64,000 nucleotides of DNA from positions 51,463 to 115,462 of the forward strand of contig JAAEQC010000165.1 in the NCBI GenBank assembly GCA_024231905.1. Direction: 5' to 3'. Position numbers and translations under genes: made by a program. The notes under the pieces are model-generated. The model was not told where the DNA came from. It ran no database searches and saw nothing but the letters and a program-made list of their open reading frames with translations. Each line of letters starts with the position of its first letter. Positions within the stretch are counted from its first letter, which is position 1. Of the stretch, positions 30,744 to 40,935 are shown piece after piece. This DNA comes from a bacterium (GTDB lineage Bacteria; Krumholzibacteriota; Krumholzibacteriia; LZORAL124-64-63).

Positions 30744-31061
30744 CTATTCGGCCGCATCCGCCTGCTGAGCCACGAACCGGTCTACCGCGTCTTCGACCGG
30801 CATGCACAGCGTGCCCTGATCCTCGTTCAGCCAGCGGGTCCGCTCGTTCAGGATCGCTTGCTGTTCGGCGCGGTATTCAGCCACCTGCTCGTCGGAAGTG
30901 TCATAGATCTTGGCGACGGACTCCTGGGCCTGCATGGCCGTGAATCCGCCCCGCAGAAACAGGGAAATGGCGTAGACGAACAGGATCGCCGCCACGGCGC
31001 CGAGAACGACGACCGGCGTATCGAATCCCGATCTGTTGTTTCCAGCCGAAGCCATGGTCAT
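30744..31061 (-). CDS. Small single-TM protein of the ACIII/oxidase-like operon
   Basis: 105 aa, one TM (TPVVVLGAVAAILFVYAISLFL), LCMPVEDAVDRFV near C-terminus; in-operon. Confidence 0.65.
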   Translation of the reverse strand: MTMASAGNNRSGFDTPVVVLGAVAAILFVYAISLFLRGGFTAMQAQESVAKIYDTSDEQVAEYRAEQQAILNERTRWLNEDQGTLCMPVEDAVDRFVAQQADAAE

Positions 31062-31077
31062 CTCCAGGTTCTTTCGG

Positions 31078-32286
31078 TTATGCGTTCTCGAAGCGCAGCG
31101 AATCGTCCAACCGCGGGTCTTTCATCGGCACCAGCGAGCGGCCCATGGCCAGCCGGGTGATCGCGGCCAGCCAAGTGCCTCCGATGCCGAAGAAGAGGGT
31201 CACGTCCATGGGGCTGAACACGAAGTCGTGGCTGTATTCGGGCATGACCACCCAATACAGGTTGATCCACTGGGCGACGACGATCCACGCGGCCCAGAAG
31301 GCCAGCATCTTGCGATTGCGCTTGGCGTAGCGCGAGATCAGTCCCGCAAACGGCAGCAGGAAGGCCGCGAACAGCACGACCATTCCCACCTTGCCCCAGC
31401 CCTGTCCGCTGCGCAGGAGGTACCAGCCCGTCTCCTCGGGGATGTTCGCGTACCAGTAGAGCATGTACTGGCTGAAGGCGATATAGGCCCAGAAGAAGGT
31501 GAAGGCGAACATCAGCTTGCCGTAGTCGTGAAAGTGCTCGGGGCTGACGATATGGGTCAGGCGGCCGGTCTTCTGCAGGCCCATGGTGACCAGAGTCAGC
31601 ACGGCGAAGAAACTCACGAGGCCGCCGGCCCAGAAGTAGACGCCGAAGATGGTGCTGAACCAGATGTAGTCCACGCTCATCAGCAGGTCCATGCCGGCCA
31701 ACGAAACCGACAATGCGTACACCAGCAGGGCGAAGCCGCTGAAGTTCTCCAGCTTGTGCGTGTGCCGCAGATCGCCGGTGGCGTCCTGGGCCAAGGACCT
31801 CCGCCAGAAGGTGAAGCTCAACCAGGTCCACAATCCGAAATAGATGGCCCAGCGTATCGTGAACCACCTGGGGCTGAGGAAGGCCACCTTGTGAGCCAGC
31901 AGCGGGTCGCTCCCGGCCTCGGGCGCGGCCCAGCCGTAGATTCGGCCGGCCAAGACGACGACCGGAACGGCGAGCAGGGCCAGCACAGGTAGCGACGCGG
32001 CCATGACCTCCACCAATCGCCGGACCACGATGATCCAGCTGGCCTTGGTCACGTACTGGATGGGCAGGAAAAACAGTGCGCCCAGGGCGATGGCCAGGAA
32101 GAAGGCGAAATTCACCAGGTAGGAATAGCCGAAGTGGCGCAGGTCGTCGCCCTCGGCCAGACCCAGACCGATCGAAACCACCAGGCCGATCACGCCGACG
32201 GCGGCGCTGACGGCGAATACCTTGCCACCCAGACCGTCCAGCGTGGTCTTCGTGTCTTCTAGGCTGGGGACATGGTGATGAGCCAA
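31078..32286 (-). CDS. actF: Alternative complex III subunit ActF (NrfD-like membrane protein)
   Basis: 10-TM protein in conserved act order. Confidence 0.82.
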   Translation of the reverse strand: MAHHHVPSLEDTKTTLDGLGGKVFAVSAAVGVIGLVVSIGLGLAEGDDLRHFGYSYLVNFAFFLAIALGALFFLPIQYVTKASWIIVVRRLVEVMAASLPVLALLAVPVVVLAGRIYGWAAPEAGSDPLLAHKVAFLSPRWFTIRWAIYFGLWTWLSFTFWRRSLAQDATGDLRHTHKLENFSGFALLVYALSVSLAGMDLLMSVDYIWFSTIFGVYFWAGGLVSFFAVLTLVTMGLQKTGRLTHIVSPEHFHDYGKLMFAFTFFWAYIAFSQYMLYWYANIPEETGWYLLRSGQGWGKVGMVVLFAAFLLPFAGLISRYAKRNRKMLAFWAAWIVVAQWINLYWVVMPEYSHDFVFSPMDVTLFFGIGGTWLAAITRLAMGRSLVPMKDPRLDDSLRFENA

Positions 32287-32336
32287 GTCAGATTCTCCAT
32301 GCTTGGCCGGCCCGGGGCCGGCGTCCTGAATCCCGT

Positions 32337-33008
32337 CTACTCTGCGGACCGTACAGCGGCGTTTCCCAGTCGTGCCTTCGCTTCCGCGGTCACGTCGTCG
32401 ATGGTCGCGTTGCGCGAAAGCTGCAACACCCGCACCCAGGCCGTGACAGCCCAGCGATCCGCGGGCGAAATCTGCGTCCCGTAGGCCGGCATGTTTCTGA
32501 TTCCGAGATTGATCGAATTGTAGATGTGCCCGACCGGCCTGCCGACGACCGTCTCGCTGGTCAGGTCCGAGGGCGGCGTCCAGGTGCCCTCGGCCAGGGC
32601 CGCGGCTCGCCGGTGGACGAGGCCGTCGCCGTTACCGGCGCTGCCGTGGCAAGGTGCGCAGTGGATCTCGTAGCGATCGCGGCCGCGCATCACCACTTCG
32701 CGGGTGATCTCCAGGGGGAAGTCCTCCACGTAGACGGTGTCGGGGCCCGTCGTGCCGCGGAAGTAGGCGTCGTCTTCATCCAACCTTCCACGAGCCACGG
32801 TGCCCGCGGGGTGCTGCCGCGACGCCCGGCCGTCGGCGAAGAACGGATTCTCGGCCTGCGCCCTGAAGTAGAACTGCTGATCCATGTCGTGCACGATCTG
32901 CAGGCGCGGTCGGCTCTTGCCCTCGTGCCGTGCCTTGTACAACAAGCCCATCGGGATCAGACTCAGCGCCACGATAATCAGCAGGATGATGATGATGGGA
33001 CGGGGCAT
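32337..33008 (-). CDS. actE: Alternative complex III monoheme cytochrome c subunit ActE
   Basis: N-terminal hydrophobic anchor; CAPCHGSAGNGDG. Confidence 0.85.
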   Translation of the reverse strand: MPRPIIIILLIIVALSLIPMGLLYKARHEGKSRPRLQIVHDMDQQFYFRAQAENPFFADGRASRQHPAGTVARGRLDEDDAYFRGTTGPDTVYVEDFPLEITREVVMRGRDRYEIHCAPCHGSAGNGDGLVHRRAAALAEGTWTPPSDLTSETVVGRPVGHIYNSINLGIRNMPAYGTQISPADRWAVTAWVRVLQLSRNATIDDVTAEAKARLGNAAVRSAE

Positions 33009-33011
33009 CGA

Positions 33012-33572
33012 TCAGTCCTCCGCACTTTCTTTGACTTCTTCGACCTCTGAACCGCCCAGCGATGCCAGGAATGCGCTCGTCTCGTGCAGTCGGAAACGGG
33101 GGTCCCTCGCTTCGATGACGATGAAGAAGCGATCCTGGGTCGCCCGCAAGAAACGCCGGTTGGCGAACAGCGGGTGATGCCACTTGGGCATACCGTTCAG
33201 CCCCCACATGCCGAAGAACGCGGCGAACGCGCTGAAGAGCACCGTCAGCTCGAACATCACCGGGATGTTGGCCGGGATGCCGAACAGGGGTTTCCCGGAG
33301 ATCACGAATGGGTAGTCCACCGCGTTCATCCACCACTGCATGAGCGTGGCCAGGCCAAGACCGATCAGGCCACCGGCCAGAACCACGAAGGGCAGTTGCG
33401 TACCCCGGATCCCCATGGCCTCGTCCATGCCGTGGATCGGGAAGGGGGTGTGCACGTCCCAGTTCCGGTAACCGGCATCACGCACCTGCGCGGCCGCCTG
33501 CACCAGGACCGACGGGCTCTCGAACTCCGTGAGCAGGCCGTAGAGCCCGCTGATCTGCGTATCGGCAGCCAT
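33012..33572 (-). CDS. actD: Alternative complex III subunit ActD (DUF3341-like)
   Basis: LYGLLTEFESPSVLVQAAAQVRDAGYRNWDVHTPFPIHGMDEAMG; two TM. Confidence 0.88.
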   Translation of the reverse strand: MAADTQISGLYGLLTEFESPSVLVQAAAQVRDAGYRNWDVHTPFPIHGMDEAMGIRGTQLPFVVLAGGLIGLGLATLMQWWMNAVDYPFVISGKPLFGIPANIPVMFELTVLFSAFAAFFGMWGLNGMPKWHHPLFANRRFLRATQDRFFIVIEARDPRFRLHETSAFLASLGGSEVEEVKESAED

Positions 33573-35032
33573 CAGGCACCTCCTCCTTCCGGCGAAGCCG
33601 CGGGGATGTCTCCGTGGTAATCGCCCACGGCGCGCCGTTCGCCGCTGTGGGCGTCGGCGATGGGCATGACCGTCTTGACCTCGGCCATGGCTACCATGGG
33701 CAGGAAACGGATGAACAGCAGTACCAGGGTGAAGAAGAGCCCGAAGCTGCCCACGAAGGTCAGGATGTCCACGACCGTAGGGTCGTAGTAGCCCCAACTC
33801 GAAGGCAGGAAGTCGCGGTGCAACGAAGTGACCGTGATCACGAAACGCTCGAACCACATGCCGATGTTCACGAAAATGTACATGGCCCACATGACCGGGA
33901 CGGTCGTGCGCACTTTCTTGATCCAGAAGAGCTGCGGCGTGATCACGTTGCAGCTGACCATGATCCAGTAGGCCCAGGAGTAGGGACCGAAGGCCCGGTT
34001 CACGAAGGCGAAGCTCTCGTTGGGATTGCCGCTGTACCAGGCGATGAAGAACTCGGTGGCGTAGGCGAAGCCCACCATGGAGCCCGTGGCCAGGATGATC
34101 TTGTTCATGTTCTCCAGGTGATGGAGCGTGATGAACTCCTTCAATCCGAACCACTGCCGCGCCGGGATCAGCAGCGTGCCGACCATGGCGAAACCTGAAA
34201 ACACGGCGCCGGCCACAAAATAGGGCGGGAAGATCGTCGTGTGCCAACCGGGGATCTGGGCGGTGGCGAAGTCGAACGACACCACCGAATGCACCGAAAG
34301 CACCAGGGGTGTGGCCAGTCCGGCCAGGATCAGGTAGGCCTTCTCGTAGCGATGCCAGTGGCGGTGGCTGCCCCGCCACCCCACGGCCAGGATCCCGTAG
34401 ATGATCTGTTGCATGCGTCCCCTGGCGCGGTCGCGCAGGGTCGCCAAGTCGGGCACCATGCCCGTGTACCAGAACAGCAGCGACACCGTGGCGTAGGTGC
34501 CGACGGCAAAGACATCCCATAGCAGCGGGCTGCGGAAATTGGGCCACATGGCCTGGTAGTTGGGTAGAGGGAAGAGCCAGTATACCACCCAGATACGCCC
34601 CACGTGAATGGCCGGGAAAATACCGGCGCAGATCACGGCGAAGATGGTCATGGCCTCGGCGAAACGGTTGATCGATGTCCGCCATTTCTGCCTGAGCAGG
34701 AAGAGGATGGCCGAGATGAGCGTGCCCGCGTGGCCGATGCCGACCCAGAACACGAAGTTCACGATGGCCCAACCCCAGCTCACGGGATTATTCAGGCCCC
34801 ACACGCCTACGCCTTTGATGAACAGGTAGCCTATCATCAGGAACAGGACGCCGGTAAGGCCGGCCGTGACCGTGAAGGCCACATACCAGGCTCTGGGAGT
34901 CTTCCGCTCCAGGACGATGTCCGAGACCTTCACCGTCAGGGACGTGAAATCGTTGTCCCCCAGGATCAACGCGTTGGGTCGCGTCGGATCGTCGACAGTG
35001 TTGTTCAAAGGGTCGTGGGCCGCTGGACTCAT
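33572..35032 (-). CDS. actC: Alternative complex III subunit ActC (NrfD-like, quinone-interacting membrane subunit)
   Basis: NrfD/PsrC-like 10-[49 protein letters not shown]. Confidence 0.9.
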   Translation of the reverse strand: MSPAAHDPLNNTVDDPTRPNALILGDNDFTSLTVKVSDIVLERKTPRAWYVAFTVTAGLTGVLFLMIGYLFIKGVGVWGLNNPVSWGWAIVNFVFWVGIGHAGTLISAILFLLRQKWRTSINRFAEAMTIFAVICAGIFPAIHVGRIWVVYWLFPLPNYQAMWPNFRSPLLWDVFAVGTYATVSLLFWYTGMVPDLATLRDRARGRMQQIIYGILAVGWRGSHRHWHRYEKAYLILAGLATPLVLSVHSVVSFDFATAQIPGWHTTIFPPYFVAGAVFSGFAMVGTLLIPARQWFGLKEFITLHHLENMNKIILATGSMVGFAYATEFFIAWYSGNPNESFAFVNRAFGPYSWAYWIMVSCNVITPQLFWIKKVRTTVPVMWAMYIFVNIGMWFERFVITVTSLHRDFLPSSWGYYDPTVVDILTFVGSFGLFFTLVLLFIRFLPMVAMAEVKTVMPIADAHSGERRAVGDYHGDIPAASPEGGGA

Positions 35033-35080
35033 TACTCGGGCTCCAGTTCCGTTATTACGCCGTCACGCTGGCGCTGCGCT

Positions 35081-38000
35081 CTAGCCGTGGGCCTGCTCGA
35101 CCTGGCCGTGATCACCGGTTTCCTTGCCGTTCCCGTGTCCGTCGTCCTCGCCGTGCTCCGCGACCGGCGCGATCTCCGGATTCGGGTTGCGAATGCGCGC
35201 CATGTAGAACGTGCGCGGTTTGATGTTCAGATAGCCGAGCAGATCGAAGGACCGGCTCTGTTCCCGCAGCCCGCTCACGCGGCTCTCCGGGTCGTTGAGA
35301 TCGCCAAAGACGATGGCTTCGGTCGGACAGGTCTGGGCGCAGGCGGGAGTGATGTCGCCATCGCGGATATCCCGGTCCTCCACGCGGGCGGCGACCCGCG
35401 CTTTTTCGATACGCTGCACGCAGTAGGTGCACTTCTCCATGACGCCACGCGCACGCACGGTCACGTCCGGGTTGAGGACGAGCCGCTGGGTGGCGGACAG
35501 GTCCTCGAAATTGTTGAACCAGTTGAACCGCCTCACCTTGTAGGGGCAGTTGTTGGAGCAGTAGCGCGTACCCACACAACGGTTGTACACCATGGCGTTC
35601 AGCCCCTCTTCCGTGTGCACCGTGGCGGCCACAGGGCACACCTGCTCGCAGGGGGCGAGTTCGCACTGGACGCAGCCCACCGGCTGCTGGGTCACCGTCG
35701 GCTCTTCCGGGTCGCCGAGGAAGTAGCGGTCCAGACGCAGCCAGCTCATCTCTCGGCCGAGGGCCACCTCGTCCTTGCCGACCACCGGCACGTTGTTCTC
35801 GCTCTGGCAGCCGATGAGGCAGGCGTTGCAGCCGTTGCAGGAGTTCAGGTCGATGGCCATGCCCCACTTGTGACCCGTGTACTCGCGCTCCTTCCAGAGC
35901 GACTCGAGAGGCGGGTGGTGGAGGCCGAGATGGTCCACGAACTCGGGATGAGACCTGTAGTCCCCGATCGTGCCCTCGCGCACCAGCCGGGGCACGCGGT
36001 CCTGGATCTCAGCCGCGCCGGCGGCGTCGATGGCGTGGTGGTCCTGGGTGGTGGCCAGTTCGTAGGTGCGGCCGGTCTTGGTGACGGTCAGGCCGTCGGC
36101 CGTGTCCAGATGCGTGAAGGTGCGCAGCCGGTAGGCATCGAAGCCCGCCTTCCGTCCCACGCGGCCGGCATCGTCACGGCCGTAGCCCAGGTGCAAGGTC
36201 ACCGAGTACTTGGCCTGGCCGGGCAACACGTACACCGGCGCCTCCACCGTGCGGCCGGCGAGGTTCAGGGTGACCAGGTCGCCGTGCTTCACGTCCAGTT
36301 CGCCGGCGGTGGCGGGGCCGACGATGGCCGCGTTGTCCCACGCCAGCTTGGTCATGAAATCGGGCATCTCCTGGAGCCACGCATTGTCGGCGAAGCGTCC
36401 GTCGTGGACCGACTGGTCCTGGGCGAAGCTCGCCTCCAGGTTGGTGGCCGACAGGGCCTTGCCCTCGGCCGGAGCGGCGATGCGGCCCGCAGTCAGGGCC
36501 AGGGCTATACCCCGCTCGGCGCCGGAGCCGTCCAGGAAACCCGCGTGGAGGAAGCGGCGCCAGGTCTTCTCGAAGCCGGAATCCGTACCCTCGGCCGGGG
36601 CCGGGCCCTGGCCTCCGCGGCGGGCGTGGAAGGTGTCGCGGGCGATCTGCCAGCCACCCCGCGGGGTCTCGTCCAACAGCAGGGACAGCAGCTCGGCCGC
36701 GGTCTTGCCTCCGTACAGGGGCTGGATCAGGGGCTGCACCGCCATGTGGGTGCCGTCCCAGGAAGTGGCGTCGCCCCAGCTCTCCAGGTAGTGGGCCTGG
36801 GGCACGTGCCAGTGGCAGGCCTTGGCCGTGGCGTCGTCGTGGCTGCCCAGGTAGATGCGGTGCTCGGCCCGATCCAGGGCCGCGTTGAAGCCGAGATCTG
36901 CCGGGTGGGTCTTGACCGGGTTGCCGCCGAGAATGACGACGGTGCGGTAGGCGCCCCGGTCGAGTCCGTCGATGAATCCGGCGATATCACCCACCGCCGG
37001 CAGGTCCACCGGGCGGAAGGTGACGGTCTGGCCCACGTTGCCCAGGGCGGAGTTGAGCACGTGCACCAGGGCGTGGACCGCCGCGGGCTGGCGGATGCCC
37101 GCCGCCAGGAACCCGTGGCCGCGGTTGGCCATGAGGTCGCGGGCCACGGCGCCCAGGTGCTCGCCGCCGGCGGCGTGGCCGCGCCAGTGGCCCAGTTCGC
37201 CGCGATCGACACCCGAGTTCATGGGCAGGGGCAGGCCCTCACCCAGCACCAGCTCGGCGGCCAAGGCCCACACGGCCGCACCCACGTCGCGGGACGCCAC
37301 GGGGAAGCGGTGGTCGGCCATGCCGCCGGTGATGGTGTAGGAGTTCTCCCACACGTAGAGGCGGTTCATCTGGTCGGCGTCCGGATTCCTGCCGGCCGCG
37401 AAAGTGCGGCTGTTGTGGACCGCCGTGGGGTGGTCCTGGAGCAGGTTGGCGTCGAAGTCCACCAGAACCCGCGCCTTGTCCAGGTGAAGCTGGGCCGCGG
37501 CGGGGCGCCCGAAGGCCCGGACCACGCCCTCGAATTCCTGCCGGCGGCACACGGGTTCCCACATGTGGATGCCCGCCCCGGCGGTGGCCGCCCGGGCCAA
37601 CAATCCGTGCACCGAAGGCGACGTGGTGGCCGGCGACAGGATGGCCACGCCGTCCAGGCCGGCGGCGATGCGCTCCTGGAGCCAGGCGGCGAAGGTCTCC
37701 CAGTCGGTGGTCGCCGTGCTCCCGCCCTGCCGGTTCAGGAGATGCCGGCTGCGGTCCGGGTCGTAGAGATCCAGGACGCTGGCCTGGGCCGTGGCCGTCG
37801 CGGCGCCACCCGAGAGCCGGAAATCCGGGTTGCCGTCGATCTTGATGGGGCGGCCGTCGTAGCTGGTGGCCACCACCGAGTGGACCGTGGGTCCCACTTC
37901 GAAGGTTGTAGCGAAGCCCATCGGCGTGCCCGGCGAGACGCCTTCGGGACGCTTGGCGAAGGGCACGATCTTCTCTTCCGGCCAGCGGCAGCCGGCCAGG

Positions 38001-38200
38001 GAGGTCATGGCGATGGAGGCAGACATGATCTGCAGGAAGCGCCGCCGCGTCATGCCCGAGGGGGCGTCGACGCCGCCGGGGAACTCGTTCTCCAGCTGGT
38101 GGCGGAACTCCTCGCTGTCAGCCAGATCCTGCAGGCTGCGCCAGTAGTTCCGACCGTGGGCTGGACCTTGCTGGGCGGAACCTTGCATCATCTCGGACAT
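35081..38200 (-). CDS. actB: Alternative complex III subunit ActB (molybdopterin-like domain plus Fe-S domain)
   Basis: Tat-like MTRRRFLQIMSASIAMTSLAGC; four Cys clusters (CNGCNACLIGC, CVQCELAPCEQVCP, CVGTRYCSNNCPYKVRRFNW, CTYC...CAQTCP). Confidence 0.92.
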   Translation of the reverse strand: MSEMMQGSAQQGPAHGRNYWRSLQDLADSEEFRHQLENEFPGGVDAPSGMTRRRFLQIMSASIAMTSLAGCRWPEEKIVPFAKRPEGVSPGTPMGFATTFEVGPTVHSVVATSYDGRPIKIDGNPDFRLSGGAATATAQASVLDLYDPDRSRHLLNRQGGSTATTDWETFAAWLQERIAAGLDGVAILSPATTSPSVHGLLARAATAGAGIHMWEPVCRRQEFEGVVRAFGRPAAAQLHLDKARVLVDFDANLLQDHPTAVHNSRTFAAGRNPDADQMNRLYVWENSYTITGGMADHRFPVASRDVGAAVWALAAELVLGEGLPLPMNSGVDRGELGHWRGHAAGGEHLGAVARDLMANRGHGFLAAGIRQPAAVHALVHVLNSALGNVGQTVTFRPVDLPAVGDIAGFIDGLDRGAYRTVVILGGNPVKTHPADLGFNAALDRAEHRIYLGSHDDATAKACHWHVPQAHYLESWGDATSWDGTHMAVQPLIQPLYGGKTAAELLSLLLDETPRGGWQIARDTFHARRGGQGPAPAEGTDSGFEKTWRRFLHAGFLDGSGAERGIALALTAGRIAAPAEGKALSATNLEASFAQDQSVHDGRFADNAWLQEMPDFMTKLAWDNAAIVGPATAGELDVKHGDLVTLNLAGRTVEAPVYVLPGQAKYSVTLHLGYGRDDAGRVGRKAGFDAYRLRTFTHLDTADGLTVTKTGRTYELATTQDHHAIDAAGAAEIQDRVPRLVREGTIGDYRSHPEFVDHLGLHHPPLESLWKEREYTGHKWGMAIDLNSCNGCNACLIGCQSENNVPVVGKDEVALGREMSWLRLDRYFLGDPEEPTVTQQPVGCVQCELAPCEQVCPVAATVHTEEGLNAMVYNRCVGTRYCSNNCPYKVRRFNWFNNFEDLSATQRLVLNPDVTVRARGVMEKCTYCVQRIEKARVAARVEDRDIRDGDITPACAQTCPTEAIVFGDLNDPESRVSGLREQSRSFDLLGYLNIKPRTFYMARIRNPNPEIAPVAEHGEDDGHGNGKETGDHGQVEQAHG

Positions 38201-38232
38201 ACCTCGAAACCTTCCTCGCGGACCGCTTCTCG

Positions 38233-38961
38233 CTAGCGGTGGCAGGTTGCGCAATCCTCGGACGGTGTGATCCGTCGTTCTTCCATGAGGCGCCGGCCCA
38301 GCTCGTCCGCGTCGCCCGCCGTCTGCCATTCCATGTCCGTCACGAATTCCACCGGGCGCAGGTTGGGTGCCGGGTCCCGGTGGCAGTCCAGACACCAGCC
38401 CATGGTCAGGGGCTCCACCTGTTCGACGACGTCCATGCGGTCCACGCGGCCGTGGCAACTGATGCAACCCACACCCGCCTGGATGTGGCTGGCGTGGTTG
38501 AAGTAGACGAAGTCCGGCAGGTCGTGGACCTGGACCCATTCCACGGGCTTGCCCGTCTCGAAGCTCTCGCGCACGGACGCCAGGCTCTCGCTCTGGGTCC
38601 TGACCGTGGCATGGCAGTTCATGCATGTGGCCGTGGGCGGTATATTGGCGCGCGCCGTCGTCTCGACGGTGGTATGGCAGTAACGGCAGTCCAGGTCCAT
38701 CTTGCCGGCATGAAGCGCGTGGCTGTAGGGAACGGGCTGCTCGGGCGCGTAGCCAAGAGCCGACATCTCCGGTGAGAAAACACCCGTAACGAGAATCACC
38801 GCGTAGACCAGTCCACCGAGAGCTAGAACAGCCGAAGCCTCGCGCAGCCAGTTGGTCCATTTGGGGAAGACGAAGCGTTCAGTCGAGGCGTCACCGCGGC
38901 CGGGGCTCTGCGGCGACTCATTGTGATCGGGAACCAAGCGACCCTCCCCCTTCTTCATCAT
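38233..38961 (-). CDS. actA: Alternative complex III pentaheme cytochrome ActA
   Basis: N-terminal TM; CRYCH, CMNCH, CISCH, CLDCH, CATCH. Confidence 0.9.
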   Translation of the reverse strand: MMKKGEGRLVPDHNESPQSPGRGDASTERFVFPKWTNWLREASAVLALGGLVYAVILVTGVFSPEMSALGYAPEQPVPYSHALHAGKMDLDCRYCHTTVETTARANIPPTATCMNCHATVRTQSESLASVRESFETGKPVEWVQVHDLPDFVYFNHASHIQAGVGCISCHGRVDRMDVVEQVEPLTMGWCLDCHRDPAPNLRPVEFVTDMEWQTAGDADELGRRLMEERRITPSEDCATCHR

Positions 38962-39029
38962 CCTGCGTAGACGGGCGCAAGCTCCGGCGAAACCGTCGCG
39001 GGCTCACGAATATCATAGTTCGGTGGTGG

Positions 39030-39058
39030 ATAATAGGACCCTTGTGTCTCAATGACAA
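39030..39058 (-). promoter_or_regulatory. Sigma70-like promoter of the act operon
   Basis: On minus strand TTGTCA-N17-TATTAT, about 70 nt upstream of actA start. Confidence 0.5.
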
Positions 39059-39525
39059 CACAAAACCGGAGTATTTTAGCGGTTAATCCGTTGTTCGGCC
39101 AACTGAATCATAGTCTCCGGAAGACCGCCGAGGTCCGATAGATTCCACACAGACGCAAGCCGCGTCCATAAAAGAACTTATGCAATAGCACCACCACCCG
39201 TGAGTGCTTCTGCATGGTCGGCATGCAGGCCCTCGGTCTGGTCGGAATCCGTCTGCCGACAGACCACGTGCATGGCGTCCGGGTCGTCGACCGCATTTTC
39301 GAGTGTGTGCGTTCCGCCGAAGCTGCGTGCGTGTTTACGACCTCTGCAACCTCTGTCCTCCACTACGATACACATCACAGCCGAGGCCCGACGGCGGGAG
39401 TGAGCGTGTCCATCGACACGCGTCCTCCGATGAGGGGATTCTCGTTGATTTAGGACACGATAACTCCCGTAATTCTGACGGTAATGCGAGTGTGGTATTT
39501 GACTGGGAGCGTGCCAGGCACTAGG

Positions 39526-40149
39526 ATGCGCGTCGTGGGCAAGAACGGACGGCAGCAATGGACGGGCATCGTGCTGGCGGCGGGGGGTTCCCGGCGCGCC
39601 GGCGCCTTCAAGGCCGCGGTGGAAATCGGCGGCTCTCCGCTGTTGCGCCATGCCGTGTACAGCCTCGGCGCCCGTTGCGAACGGGTGATCGTGGTCACCG
39701 GCCATCGCAGAGCCCTCATCGAGGATCTGCTGGTGGACGTACCCGGCGTGGTGACGGTCTTCAACCCCGATTTCGCCGGCGACATGTTCTTCTCGGTCCG
39801 CACTGGTGCCGCCGCCGTGGACCCGGATGCCGCGGGCTTCTTCCTGCTACCGGTAGACTGCCCCTTCGTGGACCCGGCCGTGCTCGACTCCCTCATCAAA
39901 GCCTTCGACGAAGCCGGCGGGGCCCACCCCTGCGTACCGGTCCACACCCGCCGCGGCGGTCATCCGGTCCTCCTGCCCCGCGCCGCCCGCGGCACGATCC
40001 TCGCCACTGCCCCCCCGGCCAACCTGCGCCACGTGCTGGGCGAATACGGCCCCATCAGAGTGCCCGTGGACGACCCGGCGGTGCTCACGGACGCCGACAC
40101 TCCCGAGGATCTGCGCCGGCTGAAGGACACCTACGAACGAATCCGATGA
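39526..40149 (+). CDS. MocA-like molybdenum cofactor nucleotidyltransferase (MobA-like NTP transferase)
   Basis: WTGIVLAAGGSRRAGAFKAAVEIGGSPLLRHAV...LPVDCPFVDP. Confidence 0.85.
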   Translation: MRVVGKNGRQQWTGIVLAAGGSRRAGAFKAAVEIGGSPLLRHAVYSLGARCERVIVVTGHRRALIEDLLVDVPGVVTVFNPDFAGDMFFSVRTGAAAVDPDAAGFFLLPVDCPFVDPAVLDSLIKAFDEAGGAHPCVPVHTRRGGHPVLLPRAARGTILATAPPANLRHVLGEYGPIRVPVDDPAVLTDADTPEDLRRLKDTYERIR

Positions 40150-40167
40150 AGAGACAGGAGGCCGCTC

Positions 40168-40734
40168 ATGGCCGAGTTCGATGGTACGGGATACACCATA
40201 TCCTCGGCGGATATCGACCTGCTGCGCACCAGCGGAGTGCCCGATGAGGACATCGCCCACAGTGTGACGGTGGCCGAGAAGGCGCTCGAAATCGCCCGAC
40301 GTACACGTGCTGATCTGGATATGGAGTTCATAGGACGCGGCGCACTGTTCCACGATCTGGGCAAGGCCAAGACCCACGAGATCGAACACGGCATGCTCGG
40401 GGCCGAAATGGGTAAGGCCCTGGGATTGCCGGATCCCATCAACGCCGTCATGGAAAAGCACATACGCGGCGGTCTGACCGCCGAAGAGGCCACCGAACTG
40501 AATCTGCCGGTCAAGGACTATACCCTGCACACGCTCGAAGAGCGGATCATCATCTACGCGGACCGGCTCGTGGATATCATCACCGAGGATATCGTTGCCA
40601 TCCATGAGGACAGGGAGGCGGAGGAGCGGTTCGAGGAGATCCTGCGCACGGTTCCGAAGTACGGAAAGAACGACGCCACTCTCGTCAGATACGTGGGCTA
40701 CCATCAGGAGATACAGGACCTGCTGCTTCGATGA
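40168..40734 (+). CDS. HD-domain phosphohydrolase
   Basis: HSVTVAEKALEIA...GALFHDLGKAKTHEIEHG. Confidence 0.8.
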   Translation: MAEFDGTGYTISSADIDLLRTSGVPDEDIAHSVTVAEKALEIARRTRADLDMEFIGRGALFHDLGKAKTHEIEHGMLGAEMGKALGLPDPINAVMEKHIRGGLTAEEATELNLPVKDYTLHTLEERIIIYADRLVDIITEDIVAIHEDREAEERFEEILRTVPKYGKNDATLVRYVGYHQEIQDLLLR

Positions 40735-40935
40735 GGAATCCGGCGGCCTGAGGTGAGAGGTTCTGCCGACACGGCCCCACCGACGCTGCACCTTCCGGCG
40801 AACCCGTTGAAAACAACGGGACAAGGCGTTGACCGGCCCACACGACACGCGGTATCCTAGGCGACCTTTTCCCAACTGTCGGACCGAGGCGGAAGCCGCG
40901 ATCCTGCTGATGCATCCTTGTCACCGGAGACGACC

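Noticed and set aside
34604-38236. 1210-aa plus-strand ORF
   Set aside because: Antisense shadow of actB/actC; no domain-like content
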